Shown piece after piece: positions 12,689 to 24,525 of a DNA stretch of 64,000 nt. Within the stretch, counting starts at the first letter, position 1. The number at the start of each line of letters is the position of its first letter. A program made the position numbers and the translations under genes. The DNA lies in assembly GCA_018907035.1 (NCBI GenBank), contig JACCIC010000001.1, positions 4,322,001 to 4,386,000 on the forward strand. Reading direction: 5' to 3'. Source of the DNA: Sycobia sp. Sy_11. Taxonomy: Eukaryota; Arthropoda; Insecta; Hymenoptera; Epichrysomallidae. The notes beneath the pieces are model-generated. The model did no database searches. It was given only the letters and a program-made list of their open reading frames with translations, and was not told where the DNA came from.

Positions 12689-13551
12689 CTATGTATATGA
12701 GGTTTTATGCATATTTGACGTCTGACCGGACCCAGCGCTTATCTACTCCCATATAAATTGGCCGGTGGTGGAATCTATTCTGAATTCTTCAAAGAGAGGG
12801 CTTTGCCGGTTTCGTTGGAGGAAGGAGGTTGTCGTAAAACGTCGCAGAATTATTTATCGATATGCGGGTGCACGCGGCCGGTTCGACTTTCTGCTTCTAC
12901 ATAGAAATGCTATGGGTAGATACTTCGAAGGTCTGTCGCGTCGCTGGATGGAGTTCGTTATTTTACGAAATCAGTTAATAATTTCGAAGACTTAATCAAG
13001 ATCAAACTGAAAATTAATTTAAGAATAGTAATTTAGTTTGTCATTTGTCCTTTAACATTTTCGAGTATCATTAACAGTGTAATTTTTATTGTTTTAGTAG
13101 TCTAATTCTATTGTCTTAGTCTATTTTCAGTTTTCGTTGTACAATTTTGTATATTTTAATTTCTTCATAATATCGATTGAATATTCATTTAAAATAGAAC
13201 ATGCGAATAGCTTTGCTGTGATGTTTATAAGAATTGGCTTTAATTATCTATTCGGATAATAAAATTAATAAAATCATCTTTATTATTGTAATACTAAAAA
13301 ACTTTTCACAAAATGTATAATTAATTCTAAATGCATTGGAATATAAAGAAATCTAATTCTCTTTGACGTGTGGTTAAAATTATTTGTTCATTTAATATTA
13401 ACTTTATTGTAAGTTATAAATTATGAACATGAACCCGAATCGTAATGAAACTCAACAAAAATTATATGAAAGATGTATGTATTATCGCTATAAACATTTA
13501 ATCTCATTTACAATTATAATTTCACTCATGACCGAAATATAATCTCTCAGT

Positions 13552-13553
<2 letters not shown>

Positions 13554-13596
<43 letters not shown>
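13554..13596. repeat. (GA)n microsatellite
   Basis: Pure GA tract ending in AAAGAGAT. Confidence 0.95.
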
Positions 13597-14608
13597 TAAT
13601 TGTGCTGTGTTCGAGATATTTAGAAAAAGTTTACTTTGCTGAAATATTTCACACTTTGCATATGGCAATAATAAGACTCTATGCGTGTCAAAAACTTGAG
13701 CAAGTTATAATTATACGATGTCAAAATTAATTGTCGTTTGTACAGAGATGGATTATTTTATCCTATAATCTAATCTATCTCTCATATTAATTACGAGGTA
13801 TATAAGATATATAGTTTCTTCCTTTTCAATCAAAATAATATGCTATCCAGGATTGTAGAAGAGTGCGCGCAGAATAAGTTTTCGTGAAAACTTATTATGA
13901 TATAGTTTGGATTAATTCAGAAATTTAGTTAGTTACAGGAACAAGAGGTAGATTTAGAAATACAAGAAAATTTACTCTCTAGAAACATATAAAGTTTTAA
14001 TAACCAGATTTTATAATAAAGAAACATGAAAAAATTGGTTCATAATTTTTCTCACTTCTTCATGCTTGCTCTCTTCATTACGACCAGATATATGTCAGGT
14101 TTCGTAAAAATTCGCTATTCGTGGATGGCTTTTTTAACTAACGAAAAAAAAAAGAAAACAGAAATAACAGAAAATGCTCTCCGTTCGAGGCTTCGAACGT
14201 GCGCGTTGAACTGAGCGCCCGATACATAGATCTGCCAACGGCTCATCGTCGCGCAACTGTCAACAAAGCTATTCTTTTCCCACTTCCCTCTTTTCCTCGT
14301 TAATGTGCGAGATTACCGCACGCATATAGAGAGAGAGAGAGAGTCTCAGCGATTGATAATGTCCAATAATTTATCTACATAAAATAGGCTACTGTACATA
14401 AAGTATCTCCTCGGTTTTGCGACTCCTCGTCTAACCGCGCTCGGCGTAATAATCGGTCGGCGACACAAGACCATATCGGCTTATACACGACTCGTGAACG
14501 GCACGCGACGCATTGAGAGTGGAACGAAGGTAAAATAATAATAAAAAAAAAACAAAAACAAAAACAAAAACACCAATAACAAACACAGAAACTGAACAAC
14601 TAACTCAC

Positions 14609-14829
14609 CTCAGCCTTCTCCTGACGCGCGGAAGAATGGGCCGCCGGTCCCTCGGTCCCTCGTTCCTCGCGCCGGGGGATGAGCGGTCGACGGCGACAGT
14701 CCAGTGCTCGCGGAGGTGCGCGCGGCCAGACTGGCTCGCGCTCGCGGGCGGTTAGATACGCTTGCCGTACTGCCGCGCGGCCGGCGAGCGAGGTGCTGTT
14801 GCTGCCACTGCTGCGCCTCGACGACGCGC

Positions 14830-14866
<37 letters not shown>

Positions 14867-15000
14867 GCTCTCTCCCTCCCACCCTCGCTCTCTCCCTTTA
14901 TCGCGCGATTCTTTTGCACTCTCTTCCTCTTCAGCGTACTCTTTGCCCCACGCGTTGATACCGCAATTTTCGGGAAACTCTCGAGCCCGCCGGGGGTGGG
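14609..15000 (-). other. Candidate untranslated first exon (minus strand)
   Basis: On the minus strand the GC-rich block ends ...GGCTGAG and is followed at once by GTGAGTTAGTT, a near-ideal U2 splice donor whose intron would begin at 14608. The only open frame through the exon (14882 to 14610) stops at the TGA just before the donor and is an Arg/Glu-rich repeat artefact, so a 5' UTR exon is the best reading. The right boundary (transcription start) is a guess. The coding exons would lie to the left, possibly outside the window; I could not identify any. It could also be a chance donor in a CpG island. Confidence 0.35.
14832..14860. repeat. (CT)n microsatellite inside CpG island
   Basis: Short pure CT run embedded in GC-rich sequence; reads as GA on the minus strand. 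Confidence 0.9.
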
Positions 15001-15140
15001 GGGTAGGTGATCAGAGCCGTATGACCGTTTCGTCGATACGAGCGCGGCTGGGAAAATTTATCCCGTTCCCGGATCTCGGATCACGAGGGGGAAGGGGATT
15101 CTTCTGCTTCTTCCGACATGATTTAGCGCTCGAGTTGATG

Positions 15141-17497
15141 AACAGATTGCCATATCGGTGGATTTTACAAGAACAAAAATTAATTAAGTATATATAAATG
15201 ATCATGAGAGAAAGGATTTTTCAAATTTCAGATAATAATGTGAAAAATTTTGTATGCGTAAGCAGCTGTATAATACAGAACATCAATACCTGGAATTCGT
15301 CGAAGCATTCAATTTACAATTGAAATGTGAAATTAATGCGCACAGGTCTACTTATCATTCGCATAATTTCAGAGCAGAAAAAATTCACTCTTATACTGTT
15401 TGCGACTCGATTATTAAAATGAGTATTATTTAATATTGTTTTGCATGGTATCAATGCAACAATTTCAAATAGTCGTCGAACTAAAAATAAGGTATTAGGA
15501 CTTAATTTTGCAATTTATTAATTTATAACCGAAAAATCATTAGTTTTTAAATGTAATGGAACCTTAAGTTTTAAATATTGATTAGTAAAATCAAAAGAAT
15601 TATTTTAAATACTATATAAATTCGAGCAAAACGAACTATTTTTAATCTATATTTATTTCAATAAAGTTTAGTTATAACTAAATAGTTCTTATTTTTTATT
15701 TACATGTCGATCAATATGGCGAATCAATAAGCATTTTTAAAATCAATCACATTTAAACTCATCTATTATTCTAACTATTGAGTCGTGAAAATCGAGATAA
15801 TCGATAGGTCGCTACTTAGCGTTGATTAATGCTATGCATCGAAAAGTTGTATATCGGATCATTTTGTAATTAAAACAAACAAAAAATAAAAAAAATTCAT
15901 ATCAAACGGTTATATCGGAACAAAAGAATTAATTTAAATAATTAATTCTTTCACAAAAAAATTAAAAATATTAAAAACAATGACGACTAATAGAAATTAC
16001 GATGATATTGATAATAATAACACTAATTAAAAGACTAATAATAATAAAGGCAATACATTATTGTAATTTCTTAGGACTTTCTATATAATTTTTTAACAGT
16101 TATTTACCTATCTTCCGAAATATTTTATTGGCTTTAGTACAATAGGTCAATAGAATATAATATATTTAAAGAATAGCTATAAGATAAGCGGAATACATTA
16201 GATAGATTAGAATTTCAACAAAATCTGTAAAACGCTGATAATTTGAAAATAGTTTTTGACTATAATATTTTCGGTACATTTTATTGTAAGACCTATTTCG
16301 TTATTATTAACAATGGTAAATTTTTGTACACATGGATCCTAAATTGTATACTAAACTTGTAAAAAAAATCTTAGAAAATTTTGCCGATACTTATTATAAG
16401 ATACATTTACTTAGGATATATTTTCGCTGTGACGTATACCTATATTTTTATTAAATTTGTGTATATTTATATAAATGTTTTAATTATTATTTATATATAT
16501 GGCTTCCCATCGGTTAACTCTATTTTTGTAATTTTTTTTTAATTTTAAAGCAATGCACTTGATTGATTGTGAACTATCTAAAAATATATGCTTTTAATGA
16601 CAAGAACATCATTGAATGGTAAAATCCTTTTAGTGAAATTATAAATTAATGATACAGTCTAAACATTGCAATGATTTAATTTTATGTTTTTTGAAGATTA
16701 TGGTCAAGTTAATGGATTTTTCATGCCTCATCTTATTTATACATTTTTTTTTCACATGTTCACTTAAAAATATCCTAAATATGTGAAAAATTTAATTATA
16801 GACATTAGCTTATCAAATATAAAATAAATAAATTGTCTTTCCTTTTGTATTTAACTATATTTATAGATGTTAATTATGTGAATCTATAAATATTATAGAT
16901 TCAGGCACTTGGTCAAATTACTGATACTTATTGATACTTAATTTTGATAGGACATACAGGTATGAGAAATAATATAGCATTATTCTATTGAAACAACAAT
17001 AATGAACTACATAATTTATTAAATAAAAAAATTCTTATTATTTTTCTCCCAATATTATATTTGGTGTTTTTACAAACATCTTTTTTTTATTTTAGACACA
17101 ATTAATTAGATAAATTTCAACAATTCAAACGGTTGTACAATTGATTAAAATAAACTAAAAGCCTTATTTTTTATTATTTCAATCCCTATCTGAAACAAGC
17201 TAATTCCATTCAATTATCGACCCCCCCCCCAATAAAAAAATAACTACTAAGTGAAATGTCCCGCTTCTCTGACTGAGAAACTAGACTTATCGTTGGAGAT
17301 GCCAGCCCGATCGGGATTTGGCGAGCATGCACGCGCGCGCGCGCAAGGGAAGCATTTCGCTTTCTAAAACTCGCGATTACGTCGCACAAGAGTAAACAGG
17401 ATTTAGTTGACGGGAATGTTTTTTTTTTTGTTGAATTGGAAGCAGCTGACATGACGTATATGACGCGATGAAATTCGCATCGAGTCTTTCCATTTCG

Positions 17498-17576
<79 letters not shown>

Positions 17577-20500
17577 TCTCTCTTCTCCATTTATTACGAG
17601 ACAAATCTGTCATTACGGTTTGGCATTCGCTATTGCGTGGTATATCGAAAAAATTCGGTTTCCATTGGAGTTCGTTTGACGTTACGAAATTTTTTTTCTC
17701 GATGTGACATGGAATTTTATTGATTAACTGACTGCAGAGCGTTACAGAGGAATTCGTATATTGTATTATTGAATCCAAAATTTTAATTCTAACTAATATT
17801 AAATTTAATATCCAAATTATTTATCAGGATCAATAATAAATTAATATGAATAAATAAGTATCGAGGATTCTATTTTTCTAATCTTTGCAAAATAACCATA
17901 AAAGTAAATAAATAGTATGATTTGATATGAAACAGCTTCAAAGAGTTTTTTTCTATAGGTAAAATTCTTTTCTTACTATTATAGCGAGATATAGAATTAA
18001 TGCATTTAACTTTAAATGATGTGAAGAAGAGGAACTAAGCCGGCTCATTTTTGGGATTATTGATGCTCATAAACGAAAAATTTTATCCGTTCATAAATGA
18101 CCTAATATTAAATATTTATTCTTATTTTAGTGCTATGAGTCAGATTTTAATAATATGATGATAGCTGTATGTATATTAACATATAATTAAATATGTGTAG
18201 ATTATTCGTCAAATTTACGAGTTATCTCAACTAAAATTAATAGGACAGGTAGGAAAAAATATATAATTTTATTTTATTTAAGGTGAACAGTTAAACCTTT
18301 ATTGAATAATTGAAAAAAAAAGGAATCAAAGTATGATATTCCTATTAATCTATAATAGTTTAAGAAAGTTCAAGTTGACCTTATCGAGGGACCATAAGGT
18401 ACCATACATTCAAACCAAATTAGTATCTAATATTGTTTATGTATCTAAAGTGTTTATGCAATTGGGAACCTGTCTATTATCATAAGCAATCAGTTAAGTA
18501 TAACCAAATGCTTTGAAACATTGATAGAAAGTGATGAAAACAGCATAATTAAATTAAGATTGTATTAGATAAACAAATATACTTTGTTATTTTAGAAAAT
18601 AACACATTTTATATTATATTATTTATTTGGTTTAGCTTGAGTGAAATAATTCTGATGCAAAATGAATCGTGTGCACTTAGAATGAAACGCTGTTCAATTT
18701 TAAAGATAGTATATTTTTAATATTTATAATTAACGACTAAAATTGATATGTTCTGGAATTATATTAGTCTTTTAATGAAAAGTTTCGATACCGGATTTGA
18801 AGAAACCATAACATTTTAAACAAAAACAAATTAGAATAAACGTACGTCTCAAAAATCATAGTATTTTAGTTGAGTGTGCCGATTAAAAGTCAGTAGATGT
18901 TATCGGCAGGTCCATCATACGACGCGTGAAACCATCCAAAAACATTATAGAGAATAACTGAGAACTACACAGTTGTGTACATATGTTTTTATAAGACACA
19001 TTTTGCTGAAATATTAGTCCTTTTTTATTATGACATAAGAATTAGAGATTTTTAATCAATAACGATAATTATCAGTTTGAAAACATACTTAGGAGCTGCA
19101 TATTATGAACCACGAAGAGCGAGAGCGATTTTGCTTGATTATTTCATTTTCTTCAGTATTATGCATATAACTTTCTTGTTTTACAAATGCTTTCTTGATA
19201 TATGAAGAATTTTGAGTTATTCAAATTGTACTCGATTCTCAAAAGATGATTTTAAATTTTCGAATTCATTTCAACTGATATATTTGTATCAGAGGTATCC
19301 TTATTTTGTAGAGTAAATTTGGATTCCTGAAGTACACTTGTTTATTTAGACTTATTTTTTCAAGATCTTACATTTAATTTTTTTTTACATGAGTCGGTTA
19401 TATTTTCTTTTTCTTAGCCATTAATCACTTTTTTGGGTTTGTCTTTACTTTGTGTGAAAAATTTTTGGTCTATAGATTTTAAAACTTGTTATGATTAATT
19501 TAAGTTTGCCGCATTTAATTTAATTTTTCTTTATCTTTTTATCTATCTCTTTTCTTTGTAAAATAGTTGATAATAACGCTATTATTGATTACTAGATAAG
19601 ATTTAGTACTTTCCTTTTTATATTATATTGTGGTGATTTGAAGGAATTCTAGCAATATAGTGTTTAAACAGTACTTCATATTATTGATAAAAGAATTTAT
19701 AGTAAAATTTTATTCTTCTTCATAGTTCTTTTTATTCGGGTTTATATATTATATTTTTATATATTTGGTTTAATACGGTTCACCAATTCGTGAAAACTGT
19801 TTAAATAAAATTATCAAAAATTATTTTAAAAAATGTTTGAATACTTATATTGATCATAGATATTTTAGATTCTGATAGATTTTTTGGTGGTACGTAGTAA
19901 ATAAACGTATTATTATTGCGTTATTTTTCAGAAATTATATTCGTACTATTAATTTTTTAGTAAAATTTAACAAGTTATTAAATTGCATTAAAGTTGGATT
20001 AATAATGATAGCAAAACTGCCTGATAGAGATAACAAAATAAAAAAAATGGTAACTCAAAATAATTGTTGAATTTGAATGAAGGAAGCGATAATAGTCTTA
20101 ACTGTAAAAAATTAAGTTTCTTGAGTCAATGATAATAGATTAATGCTATAATATAGATTTATAAAACAGAAACAAGTATCTTTTAATATTGCTACTTGGA
20201 TTGAGTCGATAATCTAGAAGTTTATATTGTACTAATCGTTTTGAATATTAAGCTATATGTACAGCATAACTTTATTAGTGTGTAATCTTGTTGTACATAT
20301 ACTGACTTACAAATATATCAACATTGTAATTGCTTTTACCATAAATTTTAGGTTACTCCGAAGACTACTATTATTCACATATTTTATTTTGATATATCCC
20401 AAAAATGGTAAGACTAAGTTTTTTTATTGCGAACCAACTAACGGTGAATTATATCTTATAATTGGCTGAAAAAGAATGAAATATTTTATTGCATGTCAAC

Positions 20501-21250
20501 AAAAGGAATATAAAATTTTCTTAAATATAATTCGTCCACTTAGACTGCAAATCTCAATTTTTGATGGACCATCACCTAGAAGGTCATCCAAGTTACATAC
20601 AATTTTTCAATTTGGAACCATTATTTTTTATTGTTGATTTGGAAAGAGGTGAATTTTTTTTATTCAAGCATAACCTTATCCATAATCATGTTCTTGACCT
20701 GAAACCAGATTTACAAGACCATTTTAAAACTTACAGTTACTGTACCTACATAGGATACCTATCTATCCCCGTCTGGTTTTGAAGAATTCATATTCTTTTT
20801 TATAAATATTATTTGCTATGGTATATCAGCCATTTTGGATCAGGAATTTTTAAAAACAGATTTCGAATTCGTAATGAGCGGCTCCAAAAACTTATATCCC
20901 TTTCGAGGATAATTAAAAACTGATACTTTGACTGCTTTCACCTCTCTAACAGTCTTTTTCAGTGAAGATTATTAGTGGACATTGTAATTCATTTCGTGTG
21001 CTTACTGTTTTTCATTAATGCACTTTAGTTTATTTTAAATGACCGTTCCATTCGCCAATTTCGCACATAACAGCCTTTCCAGAGCTGGTGGACTCATTTT
21101 GAAGTGGAAGCGAGGGAAGCATGAATGTTGTTTCTCAATATTTTTTTTCATTCACTTTAAAATCTATTATTTTATTCCTAACGTTCACCATTGATTGTTT
21201 AATAGAACAATAGAGAGTTTCTTTATAAATGATAAGAGATTCGGCCAATA
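15141..21250. other. AT-rich, no gene seen
   Basis: Six kilobases of AT-rich sequence with no supported gene on either strand. The exception in composition is about 17260-17720, which holds a C-homopolymer (17221-17230), a GCGCGC run (near 17333-17343) and a large (CT)n tract. The 70-73 codon plus-strand frames at 20257-20469 and 20561-20782 have no recognisable family and ordinary AT-rich composition. Confidence 0.5.
17499..17570. repeat. (CT)n microsatellite
   Basis: About 35 CT units, bordered by CTGT and TTTCTC variants. Open frames across it on both strands are repeat artefacts. Confidence 0.95.
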
Positions 21251-22430
21251 TACGAGGGTGGATTGATAAGTTTCCGGCCTGATCAACAAAAACAACGTTA
21301 TTAAGAATTTTTTTTTATTTCTCAACATAATCTCCTCCAAGGCTGATAAATTTCTCATAGCGGTGTTCTAGTCTAGTAATGCCATCTCTATAGACTGATT
21401 CGTAAAGATCCTCAAAATACCCATTTACAGATTCGATTACTTCTTCATTGTCCGCAAATCTCTTACCGCCAAGCCATTTCTTGAGGTTAGGAAACAGATA
21501 ATAGTCACTCGGGGCTAGGTCTGGACAGTAGGGAAGCTGCGGCATCAATTCAAACTTCAGATCGTTGATTTTAGCCATCGTAACGATTGACGTGTGCGCT
21601 GGTGTGTTTGTTATCGTGTTATCGTGATGAAATAAGATTTTTTTCTTCGCCAGATGAGATTGTTTAATTTTCACTTCGTCGCTCAAACGTTGCAATAAGT
21701 CTGCGTCGTATTGATCGGTGATAGTTTTACCCTTTTCAAGGTAATCAATGTATGTAATACCTCTTGCATCTGCAAAAAACAGTAGCCATAACCTTGTTCG
21801 CCAAAAAAATTGTTTTTTTCTTCTTTGGAGTTGGTTGCCCTGGTCCAAATCTCTGTTTAGACTGTTGTTTAGTTTCGGGAGTGTAGTGGTAGGCCCAAGT
21901 TTCGTCAACAGCTACGAATCAATGCAAAAATTCGCTTGGATTACGCTTATACAACGCCAAATTGGCGGTATAAATGTTCTTTTGAATCAATTTTTGGTCG
22001 ACTGTTAGCAAACGCGGCACCCATCATGCACAGAGCTTTTCCATACACAAATGTTGGTGCAAAATATTTTGTACACGTTCAGATGCCATCTCACAGGTCT
22101 CAGCTATCTCACGCACTTTTAATCTGCGGTATTTCAGCACTATTTGATGGATTTTTTCGATCATGTCTGGAGTTGTGACCTCAATGGGGCATCCTGAGCG
22201 AGGCTCATCAGAGGTGCTCAGACGACCCTTTTTCATCTCGGAAACCCACTGCTGAACGGTTGAATATGATGGGGAGGATGTCCCCAGTGTTGAGTCCATC
22301 TCTTTTTTAATTTCCTTCGGCGTTAATCCCTTCAAATAAAAGTATTTGATGACGATTTTCCAGCTTTTCTATTTTTACGAAAAACACAGAGGCGTCTTGT
22401 TCAGCGTAACTTATAAACTAAATCTGAATA
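21251..22430 (-). mobile_element. Decayed mariner transposon
   Basis: The left end begins at a TA dinucleotide (21249-21250) followed by CGAGGGTGGATTGATAAG, a typical mariner terminal repeat. The right end near 22408-22430 keeps only a weak match (AACTTATAAA against the expected AACTTATCAA), so the right boundary is approximate. A single minus-strand transposase gene fills the interior. The length of about 1.2 kb is normal for mariner. Frameshifts and an eroded right end indicate an inactive copy. Confidence 0.9.
21315..22370 (-). pseudogene. Mariner transposase remnant
   Basis: Minus-strand translation starts around 22370 with a helix-turn-helix region (VIKYFYLKGLTPKEIKKEMD; a second helix region near LKVREIAETCEMASERVQNI). 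It continues to the first catalytic Asp in VAVDETWAYHYTPETK (Asp codon 21904-21906). The second Asp is in LFHHDN and the third in CPDLAPSDYYLFP. The spacing between the second and third Asp is 38 residues instead of 34, because four residues (TITN) are inserted immediately after HHDN by a short local duplication. At least one frameshift separates the DETW block from the C-terminal open frame (21908 to 21315). The enzyme normally cuts and pastes the element at TA sites; this copy cannot encode it intact. Confidence 0.88.
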
Positions 22431-22543
22431 AATACACAACTCCTAACTTTATTGGGGTACTGTGAGAACTATAAAGAAAGTGTGAAAATTGTGTAAGGCT
22501 CTGAAAGCAGCATGAATAGTCATCCGCCTAATCTCTCACAGGA

Positions 22544-22559
22544 GTGAGAGAGAAAGAGA

Positions 22560-22600
<41 letters not shown>
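22544..22600. repeat. (GA)n microsatellite
   Basis: GA tract with AAA and GGG interruptions at its left, pure from about 22565. Confidence 0.95.
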
Positions 22601-22601
<1 letters not shown>

Positions 22602-22848
22602 AAGTGAGCCACTTACAGCCAGAAGAGCTAGCTGAAATATTTTAAATCTCTCTGATCTCAGTGATATTTAGTATGTAAAAACATTATAAAACTTAAAGAG
22701 TTAAAATAATGGTAATTAGATGCAAAAGAATGTTTGTTAGAATAATAACTGATTTATAAGCTCAAGCTAACATATTAGAATAAAAAGCGATAAAAAGACA
22801 AAAGTAAAAAAGTGTTTGATATATAAAAATTATTTCAGATATAATATA

Positions 22849-22926
22849 GTATATGACAAAGTAATAGTATATGATAAGGTAATGTATAATAATATATGAC
22901 AAGGCAATAGTATATGACAAAGTAAG
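22849..22926. repeat. Short minisatellite, about 20-bp unit
   Basis: About four degenerate copies of a unit close to AGTATATGACAAAGTAAT. Copies differ by a few bases (AAGTAAT, AAGGTAAT, AAGGCAAT). Confidence 0.8.
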
Positions 22927-23589
22927 TAAAGAGAGTATGATTTATATAAAAAATCTAATAATACAATATACGTTCTAAAATAACTTAGTGTAGTGTCAAC
23001 AGAAAGATACATAAATATTTCAAGCTGGTATCGTTGATTGAAGATTAAACTATAAATACATTTTCCTGAAACAATAAGGAATAGCTGATAATAAATAAAA
23101 TTGCCTATAAATATCTTTTAATATTAATGGGACGTATATGTAATGTAATAAATAAAATATTAGCATAATAACGAGGATACTTAAATTGAAATAAATATTA
23201 AAATTAGTCTAAATCTTATGATATGAAGTCAATACTAAAACTGAATATATTATGAAAGAATAGTATAAGAAAAGATACTTCTGCATTGATGACACATAAC
23301 AGATAATCATTAATAATAATTGTAAGACAGATTACATTGAAACAGATGGTTAAATAAGTAAAATAAATAAGTTGAAGCATTGGTTTTATTAGTTACATCA
23401 CATTCAGTTTGATGTATACGTTTGACACAACAACTGAATATTCTTTGAAGAAAGATTGTCATTATTGAGTCTAAATTCTTTACAGTATTAATGTTATTAA
23501 TGCTATTAATATTATTGATATGATTGAAGTTGTATAGAAAAATGACATTTAATTTTAGTGTACATAACTAATCTTTATTTAGTACATGA

Positions 23590-23760
23590 AATTTAGGTTG
23601 TATAGAAGATCAGGTACAGACCTCGGTAACTTCGTAGAGAAGGCTCGTCGCGTACGTAAAGCCCTGTCGTCAGGTCAAGCCACGCCTGGATACAGCACGA
23701 AGTGAGGGAAGAAGTAGACGAAAGAAAGGTAAGTCTCTTCTCTTTCCCGAACATTTGCTT
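23590..23760 (+). other. GC-richer segment ending in a strong splice donor
   Basis: This block of higher GC precedes the first gypsy fragment and contains GAAAG|GTAAGTCTCTTC, a near-perfect plus-strand splice donor with GT at 23729-23730. It may be retroelement leader/LTR sequence or an old host exon. I could not find a matching long terminal repeat copy in the window, so I leave it unassigned. Confidence 0.3.
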
Positions 23761-23889
23761 TGAGGAGCTATTTATCGGGTTACATAAGTTTGCCAGAATT
23801 CTCGTCCCTGAAAATAAATAATAATAAAGATAAAACTAAAGATCACACTAAACAATTCTGACATCACCAAATTACCGAAAAACCATAAA

Positions 23890-24460
23890 CATCAGGTATG
23901 TACAATTGAAGCACCTAGTGGACTTAAAAATCTAAATACTACCGAGGCAAAAGAATTGAAAATATTCTTGGAACATGAAATGGGCAAATTCCAGCATATC
24001 AAAGGCCATACTCCTCTTTTGCAACACAAAATCATCTTAGAGGAGAAGACTCCGATTAAAAAAAAATATCATCCAAGAAATCCGGCTATGCAGGAAATTA
24101 TCCACCAAGAAGTTGATAAAATGCTCACCGAAAACGTAAGTCAACCATCAAGCAGCCCATGGAGTTCACCGGTAGTAATAATAAAAAACAAATACGGACA
24201 GGCGCGATTCTGTGTAGATTTCCGAAAAGTGAACAAAGTAACGAAGAAAGACACCTATCCTCTGCCACAAATTAATGCAACTTTGGACAAATTGTGAGGA
24301 GCACGATGTTTTTCAACGCTGGATTTAAAAGATGTATATCGGCAAGTTGTGTTAACACCGGAAAGTCATTCGATCACTGCCTTTACCGTGGCCGGTAAAG
24401 GTTTATTTGAAATTAAGGTAATGTCGCCAGCTCCCCATCTGGTAGTCTACCTCCATATAT
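23890..24460 (+). pseudogene. Ty3/gypsy polymerase fragment 1 (reverse transcriptase)
   Basis: An open plus-strand frame encodes the fingers and early palm of a gypsy reverse transcriptase: KKYHPRNPAMQEIIHQEVDK, SSSPWSSPVVIIK, RFCVDFRKVNKVTKKDTYPL. After a single TGA at 24295-24297 the same frame continues with the motif-A block FSTLDLKDVYRQVVLTPESH and TAFTVAGKGLFE. It breaks off before the YxDD active site, at about 24440-24460. No protease, RNase H or integrase of this element is present. The sequence differs from the adjacent fragment 2, so it comes from a second gypsy lineage. Confidence 0.85.
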
Positions 24461-24525
24461 AACGAAAGATATTGTACTGTTTATGGTAGTACAAGACCTC
24501 CGAAGAAAGAGGTTAGAAGAACCAA

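Larger units (their letters stand above)
11101..14149. other. Noncoding, with microsatellites and a GC-richer patch
   Basis: No supported gene. About 12100-12960 is GC-richer and holds two microsatellites plus a G-rich run near 12500-12530. The open frames there are produced by CT and AT repeats. The rest is AT-rich with stops throughout. Confidence 0.5.
14150..15140. promoter_or_regulatory. CpG-rich island, possible minus-strand promoter region
   Basis: The strongest GC/CpG block of the left half, densest at about 14600-15130, with GCGCG runs, a (CT)n tract at 14832-14860 and many CpGs. On the minus strand it ends at an excellent splice donor (next entry). GA repeats in insect promoters can bind GAGA factor, which suits a promoter role. 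No coding frame here looks real. Confidence 0.45.
22431..23589. other. AT-rich spacer with minisatellite
   Basis: No gene. Apart from the GA microsatellite it contains a short minisatellite (22849-22926) and a run of ATTAAT-type repeats near 23490-23520. Confidence 0.6.

Noticed and set aside
20561..20782. 73-codon plus-strand frame with many aromatic residues
   Set aside because: No recognisable family, no start context or splice evidence.
22800..23012. Minus-strand frame with repeated LSYTI/LLPCHI units
   Set aside because: It is the translation of the minisatellite at 22849-22926, not a repeat protein.
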